Source of the DNA: JAVJUV01 sp047314965
GTDB lineage: Bacteria > Pseudomonadota > Alphaproteobacteria > Rhodobacterales > Rhodobacteraceae
Direction of reading: 5' to 3'
DNA length: 64,000 nucleotides
NCBI RefSeq assembly: GCF_047314965.1
Contig: NZ_JBLBVK010000042.1
Location: 1 to 64,000 of the forward strand
Shown: in pieces, positions 14,672 to 24,124 of the stretch
Layout of the letters: every line of letters starts with the position of its first letter
Position numbering within the stretch: the stretch's first letter is position 1
Program-made: the position numbers and the translations under genes
The notes under the pieces: generated by a model
The model's input: only the letters and a program-made list of their open reading frames with translations
Told to the model about the DNA's origin: nothing
The model's database searches: none

Positions 14672-16762
14672 CTAACCAACTGAAATCATTTGGATCGCGC
14701 TATCCTGCTTCATCAACCAGAGAAGAACACGCGCAGCTTTTCCGCGGCGTGAAACCAGGGCCGGATCGTCACCGATCAATTTGCGTGCGTCGTCACGCGC
14801 CATCGCCTGAAGCCCGGCTTGCCGTTCCAGGTCCGCGATACGAAACCGCGGCAATCCTGACTGCGCCGTGCCCAGAACGTCGCCCGCGCCCCGCATCGCA
14901 AGGTCTTCTTCGGCGATACGGAATCCGTCCTCGGTTTCCCGGAGCGTTTCCAGCCGTCTACGCCCGCCCTCGGTCAGTGGTGGCTGGTACATCAACAGGC
15001 AGGTGGATTTCTCCGCTCCGCGCCCGACCCTGCCCCGCAACTGATGAAGTTGCGCCAATCCGAAATGCTCCGCCCGTTCGATCACCATGATCGACGCGTT
15101 CGGAACATCGACACCAACCTCGATCACAGTTGTTGCGACAAGAACCTTGGTCTCTCCGGCCGCGAAAGCCGCCATCGCCGCGTCTTTTTCGGTCGGCGGA
15201 AGTTGACCATGAACCAACCCGACAACGCCCTCGCCAAAGGTTGCACGCAGACGTTTGTACCTGTCCTCCGCCGCCGTCAGATCACTGACCTCGCTTTCAT
15301 CGACAAGCGGGCAGACCCAATAGGCTTGCTTGCCTTCGGCTACGGCCCTTTTCAGATGATCCACGACTTCGTCGATGCGCCCCGCCGACACCAGCGCCGT
15401 TGATATGGGTGTTCGGCCTGGTGGCTTTTCATCGAGGACAGACACATCCATATCGCCATATTGCGCAAGGCTCAGAGAGCGCGGGATGGGAGTGGCGGTC
15501 ATCACCAGAACGTCCGCCTTTTCCCCTTTCGCGCCCAAGGCCATGCGCTGCGCCACACCGAAGCGATGCTGCTCATCGACGATCGCCAGGCGCAGATCCC
15601 GGAAAATTACGTCATCCTGAAACACCGCGTGGGTTCCAACGAGGATCTGGATGTCGCCCGCCTCAAGAGCGGCAAGTTTGGCCTTCCGTTCGGCCCCCTT
15701 GTCGCGCCCGGTGAGAATCTCGATCACTACCCCGGCGGCTTCCGCCAACGGTTTGAGGCCTTGCAGATGCTGCCGCGCCAGGATTTCGGTCGGCGCCATC
15801 ATCACACCCTGCCCGCCTGCCTCGACGGCAACCAGAAGCGCCATCAGCGCCACCAGCGTCTTGCCGGCTCCGACATCGCCCTGTAGCAGCCGGTTCATTC
15901 GTTCGGGTGAAGCCATGTCCGCCGATATCTCGCGCACGGCACGCTCCTGCGCAGATGTCGGCCGATACGGAAAGGCGTCCAGCACCTTGGCCTGAAGCCT
16001 TCCAGTCGCGACCGAGGGATGACCTTTACGCTTGCGGCGTCTCAGTCGAACCAGCGCCAGCGTCAACTGGTGCGCAAACAACTCGTCATAGGCCAGTCGC
16101 GTGCGTGCCGCGGCACCCGGTGACAGGTCTTCCGAACCGCGCGGGGCATGCGCAGAACTCAGTGCTTCGCGCCATCCGGGCCAGCCTTCCCGTGCGATGA
16201 GCCCTGGATCGATCCATTCTTCGAGGTCCGGCGCACGGGCCACCGCGGCTGACGCGGCCTTTGCCATGACCTTCAGCGTTACACCCTGGGTCAGGGGATA
16301 GACCGGTTCGAACTCCGGCAGGCTGCTGCCTTCGTCCACCGGCAGGATATGATCGGGATGAACCATCTGGGCCACGCCATCGAAAATCTCGACACGGCCC
16401 GAGACAATGCGACGCTCGCCGACGGGGAATTGTCGCTTCAGCCAGTCTTCCCGCGCATGGAAGAAAACCAGTTGAAAGGCGATCTCGCGATCCGACACGT
16501 CGATGCGGTAGGGCCGCCCCTTCGAGCGCGGCGGATGATGGCGCTCGACCGTGACCTCCGTCGTCGCGACGACCGGGAAATGAAGCCCCTGTATCGACGG
16601 ACGAAGGCGGCGGTCGACACCGGAGGTCGGCAAGGTGAAGAGAAGATCGCGCGGACTCTCGATGTCCAGGTTTTCGAAAAGCCTGGCAGTCTTCTCCCCG
16701 ATGCCCGGCAATGTCTCGAGCGAGGCAAAAAGGGGAAAAAGAATTTCCGGACGTCCGCTCAT
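14672..16762 (-). CDS. recG: ATP-dependent DNA helicase RecG
   Basis: 696 residues, full length. RecG remodels stalled replication forks and branch-migrates Holliday junctions. An N-terminal wedge/OB domain carries LETLPGIGEKTA near residue 16; then come helicase motifs I (GDVGAGKT), II (DEQH, with the preceding FGVAQR family block), III (TATPIPRSL) and VI (QLRGRVGRG). Start ATG 16762 overlaps the ligA stop by four bases (ATGA), so it is the second gene of a ligA-recG operon. Confidence 0.96.
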   Translation of the reverse strand: MSGRPEILFPLFASLETLPGIGEKTARLFENLDIESPRDLLFTLPTSGVDRRLRPSIQGLHFPVVATTEVTVERHHPPRSKGRPYRIDVSDREIAFQLVFFHAREDWLKRQFPVGERRIVSGRVEIFDGVAQMVHPDHILPVDEGSSLPEFEPVYPLTQGVTLKVMAKAASAAVARAPDLEEWIDPGLIAREGWPGWREALSSAHAPRGSEDLSPGAAARTRLAYDELFAHQLTLALVRLRRRKRKGHPSVATGRLQAKVLDAFPYRPTSAQERAVREISADMASPERMNRLLQGDVGAGKTLVALMALLVAVEAGGQGVMMAPTEILARQHLQGLKPLAEAAGVVIEILTGRDKGAERKAKLAALEAGDIQILVGTHAVFQDDVIFRDLRLAIVDEQHRFGVAQRMALGAKGEKADVLVMTATPIPRSLSLAQYGDMDVSVLDEKPPGRTPISTALVSAGRIDEVVDHLKRAVAEGKQAYWVCPLVDESEVSDLTAAEDRYKRLRATFGEGVVGLVHGQLPPTEKDAAMAAFAAGETKVLVATTVIEVGVDVPNASIMVIERAEHFGLAQLHQLRGRVGRGAEKSTCLLMYQPPLTEGGRRRLETLRETEDGFRIAEEDLAMRGAGDVLGTAQSGLPRFRIADLERQAGLQAMARDDARKLIGDDPALVSRRGKAARVLLWLMKQDSAIQMISVG

Positions 16763-18915
16763 GCGTCTCCGATCAATTCAAGCCAGCTGTCTTCGTCGAT
16801 CATCTCGATACCCAGTTCTTCCGCCTTCTTCGCCTTGGACCCCGCGCCGGGACCCGCGATGACAAGGTCGGTCTTCGCCGACACCGAACCTGCAACCTTT
16901 GCACCCAGAGCCTCGGCACGGGCCTTGGCCTCGGCTCGCGTCATCTTCTCGAGCGACCCTGTGAAAACGACCGTCTTGCCGGCGACTGGACTGCCGGTCG
17001 CGCGCGCGGCGGGAGCCTCGATCGTCAGCAACGCCACCAGGCGATCGATCGATTCCCGCTCATGTGCCTGCGCCAGCGCGGTGACCAGCGACTGGGTCAG
17101 CGTCACGCCAACTCCATCGATCGCCAGAAACTCCGACCATGCCGGGCTGGCCGCCAATGTCTCTCGACTGGGGCCCTGTATCGCCGCTGGCTCTGTTGCT
17201 GCTCGATCGGCGGCATCGGCAAGGCCATCCCAGGTGCCGAAAGCCCGCGCCAGATCTTTTGCCGCCACTTCTCCCAGGTGCCGGATACCAAGCCCGAACA
17301 GCAACCTGTGGAATGCGATCGTCCGGCGCTGCCGAATTGCCGAGAAGAGGTTTTCGGCCGATTTCGCGCCCCACCCCTCACGGTTCTTCAACTGCTGCAG
17401 GCCGCTCCCGTAGCGCTCTTCGAGAAGGAAGATGTCCGCCGGTTCCCGAATCCACCGGTCCTCGAAGAACTGTTCGACCTGCTTGGCACCCAGGCCCTCG
17501 ATGTCGAAGGCTGCCCGGCTGACGAAATGCTTGAGTTTCTCGACAGCTTGCGCCGGACAGATCAGTCCGCCGGTGCAGCGCCGCACCGCGTCCCCTTCTT
17601 CGCGGATCGCTTCCGACCCGCATTCGGGACAAATGTGCGGGAAGGCGTAGGGTACGGCTGTTTCCGGACGCTTCGACAGATCGACGTCCGCGACCTTTGG
17701 GATCACGTCCCCTGCGCGATAGACCTGAACCCAGTCGCCCACGCGGATATCCTTGCCATCCCGGATGGGTTGTCCGTTGGAATCCCGCCCCGCGATGTAG
17801 TCCTCGTTGTGAAGGGTTGCGTTCGACACCACGACGCCGCCCACAGTCACAGGCGTCAGGCGGGCAACCGGACTGAGGGCGCCTGTCCTGCCCACCTGGA
17901 TGTCGATTGCTTCCAGTCGCGTCCACGCCAACTCCGCTGGGAACTTGTGAGCAATGGCCCACCGCGGCGTCGTAGAGCGAAACCCCAACCGGGCCTGAAG
18001 CGACAGGTCGTTCACCTTGTAGACGACCCCATCGATGTCGTAGCCAAGCGTTGCGCGACGGGCCTCGATGTCCCGGTAATGCTCCAGCATGTCCTCAGGG
18101 CCAGTGCAGAGCCGGGTAAGGGGATTCGTGCGGAACCCGAGAGCGGCAAGTTTCCCGATTGCACCGATCTGGGTGTCGGCAAGCGACTGGCTGACACTTC
18201 CCCAGGCATAGGCGAAGAAACGCAATGGTCTGCCGGCGGTTACGCTGGGGTCCAACTGCCTCAGAGAGCCGGCCGCGGCATTTCGGGGGTTCGCAAAGGT
18301 CTTGCCGCCGTCCGCTGCCTGACGGGCGTTCAACGCGGCGAAATCCTCATGGCTCATATAGACCTCGCCCCGCACCTCCAGAACGTCGGGCGCATCCGTC
18401 AGCGTCTGAGGAATATCGGAAATGGTGCAGGCATTTGCCGTGACGTTCTCGCCGACGCTTCCATCGCCACGTGTTGCGGCATGGACTAAACGACCGGCCT
18501 CATAGCGCAGAGACAGCGACAGGCCGTCGATCTTCGGCTCAGCCGTGTAGTCCAGTTCCTCGTTTTCGCTCAAACCCAGGTACTTGCGAACCGAGCGATC
18601 GAATTCCGCGACTTCGGTATCGTCGAACGCATTGCCGAGAGAAAGCATCGGCACCGAATGCGCAATCTTCTGAAACCCCTCGGCGGGAGCGGCACCAATC
18701 TGGTCGCTCGGCGAATCCCGGCGCTTCAGTTCGGGAAATCGCGCTTCGATCTCGGCGTTTTCACGCTTCAGCCGGTCATACTCGGCATCGCTGATCTCCG
18801 GCGCATCGGCCTGATGATAAGCCTTGTTTGCACGATCCAGAATCCCGGCGAGTTCAACAAGGCGCCTTTCGGCTTCTTCCCGTGTCAGAGTGTCGACATC
18901 GAACTGGTCCTGCAT
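16759..18915 (-). CDS. ligA: NAD-dependent DNA ligase
   Basis: 718 residues. LigA seals nicks during replication and repair using NAD. The adenylated lysine is in AEPKIDG (Lys128); the four-cysteine zinc finger (CPECGSEAI...CTGGLICPAQ) follows the OB domain, then helix-hairpin-helix repeats and a C-terminal BRCT domain (GKTVVFTGSLEKMTRAEAK). ATG 18915 is the start. It lies downstream of ctrA on the same strand after a 75-bp gap and overlaps recG by four bases. Confidence 0.97.
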   Translation of the reverse strand: MQDQFDVDTLTREEAERRLVELAGILDRANKAYHQADAPEISDAEYDRLKRENAEIEARFPELKRRDSPSDQIGAAPAEGFQKIAHSVPMLSLGNAFDDTEVAEFDRSVRKYLGLSENEELDYTAEPKIDGLSLSLRYEAGRLVHAATRGDGSVGENVTANACTISDIPQTLTDAPDVLEVRGEVYMSHEDFAALNARQAADGGKTFANPRNAAAGSLRQLDPSVTAGRPLRFFAYAWGSVSQSLADTQIGAIGKLAALGFRTNPLTRLCTGPEDMLEHYRDIEARRATLGYDIDGVVYKVNDLSLQARLGFRSTTPRWAIAHKFPAELAWTRLEAIDIQVGRTGALSPVARLTPVTVGGVVVSNATLHNEDYIAGRDSNGQPIRDGKDIRVGDWVQVYRAGDVIPKVADVDLSKRPETAVPYAFPHICPECGSEAIREEGDAVRRCTGGLICPAQAVEKLKHFVSRAAFDIEGLGAKQVEQFFEDRWIREPADIFLLEERYGSGLQQLKNREGWGAKSAENLFSAIRQRRTIAFHRLLFGLGIRHLGEVAAKDLARAFGTWDGLADAADRAATEPAAIQGPSRETLAASPAWSEFLAIDGVGVTLTQSLVTALAQAHERESIDRLVALLTIEAPAARATGSPVAGKTVVFTGSLEKMTRAEAKARAEALGAKVAGSVSAKTDLVIAGPGAGSKAKKAEELGIEMIDEDSWLELIGDA

Positions 18916-18990
18916 GAACCTCTCCCGGAACGCTTTCCCAATGGATAGGGGGCGTCCCGGAAGAGGTCCAGACTGCTCTCATATTGTTTG

Positions 18991-19710
18991 TCACGCAGAG
19001 GCCGCGATACGCCGGTTCCCTTCTTGTATTGCCGGTTGAGGGTCTCTCAGGACATAGCCGCGTCCCCATACTGTCTCGATATAATTGTCACCGTCTGTCG
19101 CGATGCTGAGTTTCTTGCGAAGTTTGCAGATGAAAACATCGATGATCTTCAGTTCGGGCTCATCCATTCCGCCATAGAGGTGGTTCAGGAACATCTCCTT
19201 GGTCAGCGTGGTTCCCTTGCGCAGGGAAAGAAGTTCCAGCATCTGGTACTCCTTCCCGGTGAGATGAACGGTCTTGCCATCCGCCTCGACCGTTTTTGCA
19301 TCCAGGTTCACGGTGACCTTTCCGGTATGGATCAGAGATTGGGCGTGACCCTTCGAACGACGGATAATCGCATGGATCCGCGCGACCAGTTCCTCGCGAT
19401 GGAAGGGCTTTGTCAGGTAATCGTCGGCGCCGAAACCAAAACCCCGGATCTTGCTTTCGGTATCATCAGTCCCGGTCAGGATCAGGATTGGCGTTTCGAC
19501 ACGGGCAAGGCGCAGTTGCCTCAGCACCTCGTGACCATCCATATCCGGGAGATCGAGATCCAAGAGGATCAGATCATAGTCATACAGTTTGGCCAGATCG
19601 ATCCCTTCCTCGCCCATATCCGTTGCATAGACGTTCAGATTGGCATGGCTCAGCATCATCTCGATGCTCTTGGAGGTTGTCGGGTCATCTTCAACCAATA
19701 GTACGCGCAT
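18991..19710 (-). CDS. ctrA: Cell cycle response regulator CtrA
   Basis: 239 residues. OmpR-type regulator: receiver domain (1-120) with acidic pocket EDD (7-9), phospho-acceptor Asp51 in LLDLDLPDMDG and Lys in TKPF; winged-helix DNA-binding domain (about 125-230) with the CtrA-typical LTGKEYQMLELLSLRKGTTL. In Caulobacter CtrA controls replication, division and motility; in Rhodobacterales it is mainly linked to motility, gene transfer agents and flagella. ATG 19710 was chosen because MRVLLVEDD is the family N-terminus. It is downstream of sciP with a CtrA-like box between them, suggesting autoregulation. Confidence 0.96.
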   Translation of the reverse strand: MRVLLVEDDPTTSKSIEMMLSHANLNVYATDMGEEGIDLAKLYDYDLILLDLDLPDMDGHEVLRQLRLARVETPILILTGTDDTESKIRGFGFGADDYLTKPFHREELVARIHAIIRRSKGHAQSLIHTGKVTVNLDAKTVEADGKTVHLTGKEYQMLELLSLRKGTTLTKEMFLNHLYGGMDEPELKIIDVFICKLRKKLSIATDGDNYIETVWGRGYVLRDPQPAIQEGNRRIAASA

Positions 19711-19761
19711 ATGACTTCTCCGCAGAATGAACTCGTTTGGTCTAATTTCTGAATGCAATTG

Positions 19762-19777
19762 GTTAACTACAGGTTAC
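19762..19777 (-). promoter_or_regulatory. CtrA-like box upstream of ctrA
   Basis: On the minus strand GTAA-N7-TTAAC (plus-strand GTTAA at 19762-19766 and TTAC at 19774-19777), one mismatch from TTAA-N7-TTAAC. It lies 52-67 bp upstream of the ctrA ATG, the right distance for control of a ctrA promoter. CtrA autoregulation is known in Caulobacter; here it is inferred. No GANTC methylation site is visible between sciP and ctrA. Confidence 0.55.
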
Positions 19778-19802
19778 CCTCAAAATATTATAGAAATACA
19801 CG

Positions 19803-20081
19803 CTATGGTTGTCTATAGCGTTGCAAGGTCGTCGCTTTCAGCGCTCTCTCCCCGTGTCGCTCAACTGCGGATTGCCACCCCTCAAGCTCCTCATCCGAAA
19901 GGGAATACCGTGAAATGGCTTCTTCCCGAGTGATCAATCCAAACTCCAATGCGCGTACGACAGCGGCCTTGCGGCTGGCGACCCACCGACGCGTGGATGG
20001 TTCCGGAAGATCGGCCCGCGACATCACGCTGCCATCCGGAAGGGTTATCGCCCGCGGTCCGTCAACCTTCTTCAGATACAT
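19803..20081 (-). CDS. sciP: CtrA inhibitor SciP (DUF1153)
   Basis: 92 residues. It starts MYLKKVDGPRAITLPDGSVM and contains TRRWVASRKAAVVRAL and LITREEAISRYSLSDEEL, the highly conserved DUF1153 helix-turn-helix of SciP. In Caulobacter SciP binds CtrA and blocks transcription of CtrA-dependent genes in G1. Here it lies directly upstream of ctrA on the same strand (92 bp gap), so regulator and inhibitor are physically linked. Confidence 0.94.
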   Translation of the reverse strand: MYLKKVDGPRAITLPDGSVMSRADLPEPSTRRWVASRKAAVVRALEFGLITREEAISRYSLSDEELEGWQSAVERHGERALKATTLQRYRQP

Positions 20082-20215
20082 CGCAAGTCACGCCATCAAC
20101 TTCGGAACGAACCGCAATTTGCCGCGGCGATCTTAATCGAGGGTGAAGGCTGGCCTTGTGAGTGCGGCGAATTTTCCTATATTCCAACAGACCTTCCGTT
20201 CCATAGGTGCACCTC

Positions 20216-21361
20216 ATGGCGCTGGACCGCAGCGACAGCCTGAATTCACTTGGTTTTCCAAAACCCCCTTCGGAGACACGCGTTGTCGTGGCGATGTCGG
20301 GTGGCGTCGATTCATCTGTTGTGGCGGCTGAACTTGCCCGTGAAGGCTATGATGTCGTCGGAGTGACACTCCAGTTGTACGACCACGGTGCGGCGCTGGC
20401 CAAGAAAGGCGCCTGCTGCGCGGGGATCGATATCCATGACGCGCGCCGGGTCGCCGAAACCATGGGGTTTCCGCACTATGTTCTGGATTACGAGAACATC
20501 TTTCGGGACGCCGTCATCGACGAATTCGCCGACAGTTACCTCGCGGGTGCAACGCCGGTCCCGTGTATCAGGTGCAACGAGCGGGTGAAGTTCAAGGATC
20601 TCCTGGAAACCGCCAAGGATCTCGATGCCGATTGCATGGCGACGGGCCACTACATCCAGCGGAAAATGGGTACGCACGGCCCCGAGCTCCACCGGGCCGC
20701 AGACCATGCGCGGGACCAGTCCTATTTCCTGTTCTCGACCACGCCGGAGCAGCTGGAGTTCCTGCGATTTCCCTTGGGGCACCTTGCGTCCAAGGACGAA
20801 ACCCGCGCGCTTGCGGCGCGGCACGGGCTTTCCGTGGCCGACAAGCCGGACAGCCAGGACATCTGCTTCGTTCCCGACGGCAACTATGCGGGGGTGATCG
20901 AGAAGCTGCGTCCCGGCGCCGCCGAGCCCGGGCAGATCGTGCATGCCGACGGCCGTGTCTTGGGCGAGCACCGGGGCGTCATCCATTACACGATCGGGCA
21001 AAGGCGGGGGCTGGGAATCGGCGGCCTAGATGAGCCGCTCTATGTCGTGAAACTCGATGTTGATCAGCGACGCGTTGTGGTCGGCCCGAAAGAAATGCTG
21101 GCAACCCGCCGTGTCCCGGTGCGCGAAGTCAATTGGCTGGGCGATGCACCTTTTGCATCTGCTTTGGAATGGCACGTCGCTGTCAAGATTCGTTCCACGA
21201 AGCCGCCAATGGATGCCATCTTGCGGCCAATCTCACCGACAGAGGCAGAGGTGGAATTACTGACCCCTGAGGAAGGCGTGTCGCCCGGTCAGGCCTGCGT
21301 GTTCTACGAACCGGGCGGAAGCCGCGTCTACGGCGGTGGCTGGATATGGCGCGGCGCCTGA
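20216..21361 (+). CDS. mnmA: tRNA-specific 2-thiouridylase MnmA
   Basis: 381 residues. MnmA adenylates and thiolates U34 of tRNA-Lys, -Glu and -Gln. The PP-loop SGGVDSS is at residues 28-34; the catalytic cysteines lie in PVPCIRCNERVKFKDL and in DSQDICFVPDG. ATG 20216 (MALDRSDSLNSLGF) matches relatives; a GTG nine bases earlier is possible. It is divergent from sciP and convergent with lpxB (12 bp between stops). Confidence 0.96.
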   Translation: MALDRSDSLNSLGFPKPPSETRVVVAMSGGVDSSVVAAELAREGYDVVGVTLQLYDHGAALAKKGACCAGIDIHDARRVAETMGFPHYVLDYENIFRDAVIDEFADSYLAGATPVPCIRCNERVKFKDLLETAKDLDADCMATGHYIQRKMGTHGPELHRAADHARDQSYFLFSTTPEQLEFLRFPLGHLASKDETRALAARHGLSVADKPDSQDICFVPDGNYAGVIEKLRPGAAEPGQIVHADGRVLGEHRGVIHYTIGQRRGLGIGGLDEPLYVVKLDVDQRRVVVGPKEMLATRRVPVREVNWLGDAPFASALEWHVAVKIRSTKPPMDAILRPISPTEAEVELLTPEEGVSPGQACVFYEPGGSRVYGGGWIWRGA

Positions 21362-21373
21362 AAGTCTCGGCGA

Positions 21374-22534
21374 CTATTCCAACGCCCTCAGAACGGAACG
21401 CGCCGCTCGAATGCCCGGCGCTTCTTCCCCCTGCCCCAGCGCCTTCATCGTAGCCTCCATCGCAGCCTTCTGCGTCTCGCGCGCAGCCTCGTCAGTCAGA
21501 AGCGATGTCAGCGCTGCACCGATCGGTCCGGGCTGGCAGGCCGGTCCCAGGAATTCTGGAACGGCCTTCTGGCCGGTCACAAGGTTCACAAGCGTAACGG
21601 TGTCGACCTTCGCCATGCGGCTCATGATCTGCCACGACAGCCAGTTCATGTCATAGGCGACCACCATCGGAGTGGCATTGGCGGCAAGTTCGAGCGACAC
21701 CGTGCCGGACGCGGCAAGGGCCACGTCTCCGGCCCGGAATGCGGCGCGTTTTCGTGCCGCGGCTTCCGCATCGCCTCGCGGGTCCAGAACGACCGGAGAA
21801 CCAGGCCACGACCTGACGGCGTCCCGTACGGCCGAAGCAACCGGCGCGGCAGCGGGGACGACGACCCTTGCGCCCGGAACCTTAGAGACGACCACGCGGA
21901 GGGCTTCGCCGAAGATCGGCGCCAGCCTGGAAACCTCGGCCCGACGGGAACCGGGCAGTGCAAGAATCAGGGGTGCCTGACCCAGCCCTTCGCGGTGCCG
22001 GAATGCAGCGGCCTCGTCTTTCGAGGCAACCGGCTCCGATACGACGGGATGCCCCACGAAGTCGCAGGTCATGCCTGCGGCCTCCATGTAGGGCGGCTCG
22101 AACGGCAACAGCGCCAGCACGTGATCCACGTCCCGAGCCATCTTCTCGGCTCGTCCGGAGCGCCATGCCCAGACCGAGGGGGCCACGTAGTGAACCGTGC
22201 GGATACTCTTGGCCGCATCTTTGACCTTGTGGGCCAGACGCAGAGAGAAATCCGGGCTGTCTATGGTGACCAGACCGTCCGGTTGCCATGCCACGCAGTC
22301 ATTCGCTGTCTCCTGAAGACGTCGCTTCAACTCGGGATACTTTGGCAGCACCTCCGCGATGCCCATGACCGACAGCTCGTCCATCGGAAACAGGCTCTCC
22401 ATCCCTTCGGCCTGCATCAACGGTCCCGCCACGCCTCGGAACTGGATGCCGGGCGCCAGCAATTTCAATCCCGTCATCAGCGCCGCGCCAAGCTTGTCGC
22501 CCGAGGGCTCGCCTGCAAGCATGTAGAGTTTCAC
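21374..22534 (-). CDS. lpxB: Lipid A disaccharide synthase
   Basis: 386 residues. LpxB joins UDP-2,3-diacylglucosamine and lipid X to form the lipid A disaccharide at the inner membrane surface. Family features: AGEPSGDKLG at the N-terminus, SVMGIAEVLPKYPEL, HYVAPSVWAWR and LPGSRRAEV. GTG 22534 overlaps the lpxI stop (GTGA) and gives MKLYMLAGEPSGD, the normal N-terminus; a TTG four codons earlier is less likely. It is the last gene of the fabZ-lpxA-lpxI-lpxB unit. Confidence 0.95.
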   Translation of the reverse strand: MKLYMLAGEPSGDKLGAALMTGLKLLAPGIQFRGVAGPLMQAEGMESLFPMDELSVMGIAEVLPKYPELKRRLQETANDCVAWQPDGLVTIDSPDFSLRLAHKVKDAAKSIRTVHYVAPSVWAWRSGRAEKMARDVDHVLALLPFEPPYMEAAGMTCDFVGHPVVSEPVASKDEAAAFRHREGLGQAPLILALPGSRRAEVSRLAPIFGEALRVVVSKVPGARVVVPAAAPVASAVRDAVRSWPGSPVVLDPRGDAEAAARKRAAFRAGDVALAASGTVSLELAANATPMVVAYDMNWLSWQIMSRMAKVDTVTLVNLVTGQKAVPEFLGPACQPGPIGAALTSLLTDEAARETQKAAMEATMKALGQGEEAPGIRAARSVLRALE

Positions 22535-23322
22535 CCGCGCACCCAAAGGAACATGCCACGCTCATCTAGGCCCTTGACGATGTCCGCAAGCCCGATGGAA
22601 AGGACGCCGCCCGCAGAGATCACAATCCCATCCAGACCCGCTCGCGCCGCCTTGACGACGGTCTCACTGCCGATCGTTGGCATGTCGATCCGCAAATCCT
22701 GACCCGGTTTCGGTGTCTTGAAGAATATGCCACCGGTTTGGCCGTGGCGGAAGGAAACGAGGCTTTCCAGCATCCAGTCGGTCCCTGGAAGCGCCTCCAC
22801 GGCCAACGCCTGGCCCTTGTGAACGACGCAGGACTGGCCGACATCAGCCGCTCCAAGCGCTTCGACGATCTGTTCCGCACGCTCCGCATCACGTTCATTC
22901 TGGGTATCGGGTTTTCGGGCCGTCAGAACGCCGGGCGGAGGCAGGAGGTCGGGAGAGACCTCATGTGCCCCCCTGACAGTCAAGCCCGCCTCTTCGAAGA
23001 ACCCGAGGACGGTCCGAAGCGCGGCATCGTCCCCCTCCTGAAGTGCCTTCATCATGCGGGGAACCAGCGGCAGTGTCGCGGCATCGACGGCTGCAGGATC
23101 AAGCGGTGGCCGCCGGATAGCGCCGGCAAAACAGACCTCGGTCACACCCCGGTCTTTCAGATTTGTTATGAAACTTCCAAGCTGCTCAATCCGGAATTCA
23201 ACGTCGACTGCCAAGGCATCAGGCGGAAAGCCTTCAAGAGCCGCCACCATGAGTTCGCCTTCCACTGATTGCGCGACAGCATCCGGCAAGCGGCCTCGTC
23301 CCGCGATCAGCGCCAGCGTCAC
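22531..23322 (-). CDS. lpxI: UDP-2,3-diacylglucosamine pyrophosphatase LpxI
   Basis: 263 residues. LpxI hydrolyses UDP-2,3-diacylglucosamine to lipid X and is the alphaproteobacterial alternative to LpxH. Family features are ALIAGRGRLP at the N-terminus, VCFAGAIRRPPLDP, DDAALRTVLGFFEEAG and MDLPTIG-like MPTIGSETV. It lies between lpxA and lpxB, with one base between lpxA stop and its start, consistent with the pathway order. Confidence 0.94.
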   Translation of the reverse strand: MTLALIAGRGRLPDAVAQSVEGELMVAALEGFPPDALAVDVEFRIEQLGSFITNLKDRGVTEVCFAGAIRRPPLDPAAVDAATLPLVPRMMKALQEGDDAALRTVLGFFEEAGLTVRGAHEVSPDLLPPPGVLTARKPDTQNERDAERAEQIVEALGAADVGQSCVVHKGQALAVEALPGTDWMLESLVSFRHGQTGGIFFKTPKPGQDLRIDMPTIGSETVVKAARAGLDGIVISAGGVLSIGLADIVKGLDERGMFLWVRG

Positions 23323-23323
23323 C

Positions 23324-24124
23324 TCAACGCTCCGGTGTCAGATAGCTGCGGTCACTGGCTCCAAGAACGAATTCCACGATCTCGCGCACATATGCGCTTT
23401 CCGTCTCGTCTCCGAGACGCCGGGCTCGATCCTGAAAGGCGCCCTCACCCTGTGCCAGCATCTGAAAGGCAGCGCGGAGCGCAGTGATGTCGCCGCGGTC
23501 CACGCCCTTGCGCTTCAGTCCGACAAGGTTCAGCCCGTCCAGTGTTCCGCGCGGTCCTTGGACAAGACCGTAAGGGATCACGTCGTTTGTCACCATCGTC
23601 ACGGCACCGATGATAGCGCCCCGCCCGATCCGGACCCATTGGTGAATGCCTGACAGGCCACCAATGATGACGTCGTCCTCGATCACGCAATGGCCCGCAA
23701 TTGCGCCCTGATTGGCCACGATCACGCGGCTGCCGACCGTCGCATCGTGGGCCACGTGAGCTCCGGTCATGAACAGGCAATCGTCTCCGACACGGGTCAG
23801 TCCGCCTCCGCCGGCTGTCCCCGTGTTCATGGTGACGCCTTCGCGGATCTTGTTGCGTTTTCCGACAACAAGACGGGTCTCTTCGCCATCGAATTTCAGG
23901 TCCTGCGGAATCTCTCCGATCACAGCGCCTGGAAAGACGACCGTTTCGTCACCGACCTCGGTCATGCCCGTCACCACGGCGTGCGACTTGATCTCCACGC
24001 CGGCGCCAAGAGTGACCTTGGAGCCGATGAGAGAAAACGGGCCGATCCTCGTGCCCGGTCCGATGCTTGCGCCCTCCTCGACGATTGCCGAAGGATGAAT
24101 ATGGGCCGAGGAATCGACGCTCAC
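23324..24124 (-). CDS. lpxA: UDP-N-acetylglucosamine acyltransferase
   Basis: 266 residues. LpxA transfers the 3-hydroxyacyl chain from ACP to UDP-GlcNAc, the first step of lipid A synthesis. The first about 190 residues are left-handed beta-helix hexapeptide repeats (IHPSAIVEEGASIGPGTRIGP...); catalytic His is in TGAHVAHDATVG. The C-terminal helical domain (ITALRAAFQML) is complete. ATG 24124 overlaps the fabZ stop by four bases. Confidence 0.96.
   Translation of the reverse strand: MSVDSSAHIHPSAIVEEGASIGPGTRIGPFSLIGSKVTLGAGVEIKSHAVVTGMTEVGDETVVFPGAVIGEIPQDLKFDGEETRLVVGKRNKIREGVTMNTGTAGGGGLTRVGDDCLFMTGAHVAHDATVGSRVIVANQGAIAGHCVIEDDVIIGGLSGIHQWVRIGRGAIIGAVTMVTNDVIPYGLVQGPRGTLDGLNLVGLKRKGVDRGDITALRAAFQMLAQGEGAFQDRARRLGDETESAYVREIVEFVLGASDRSYLTPER

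Noticed and set aside
16711..18489. 592-codon open frame on the plus strand
   Set aside because: Mirror frame of ligA; the ligA product has all catalytic motifs, while this one has none.
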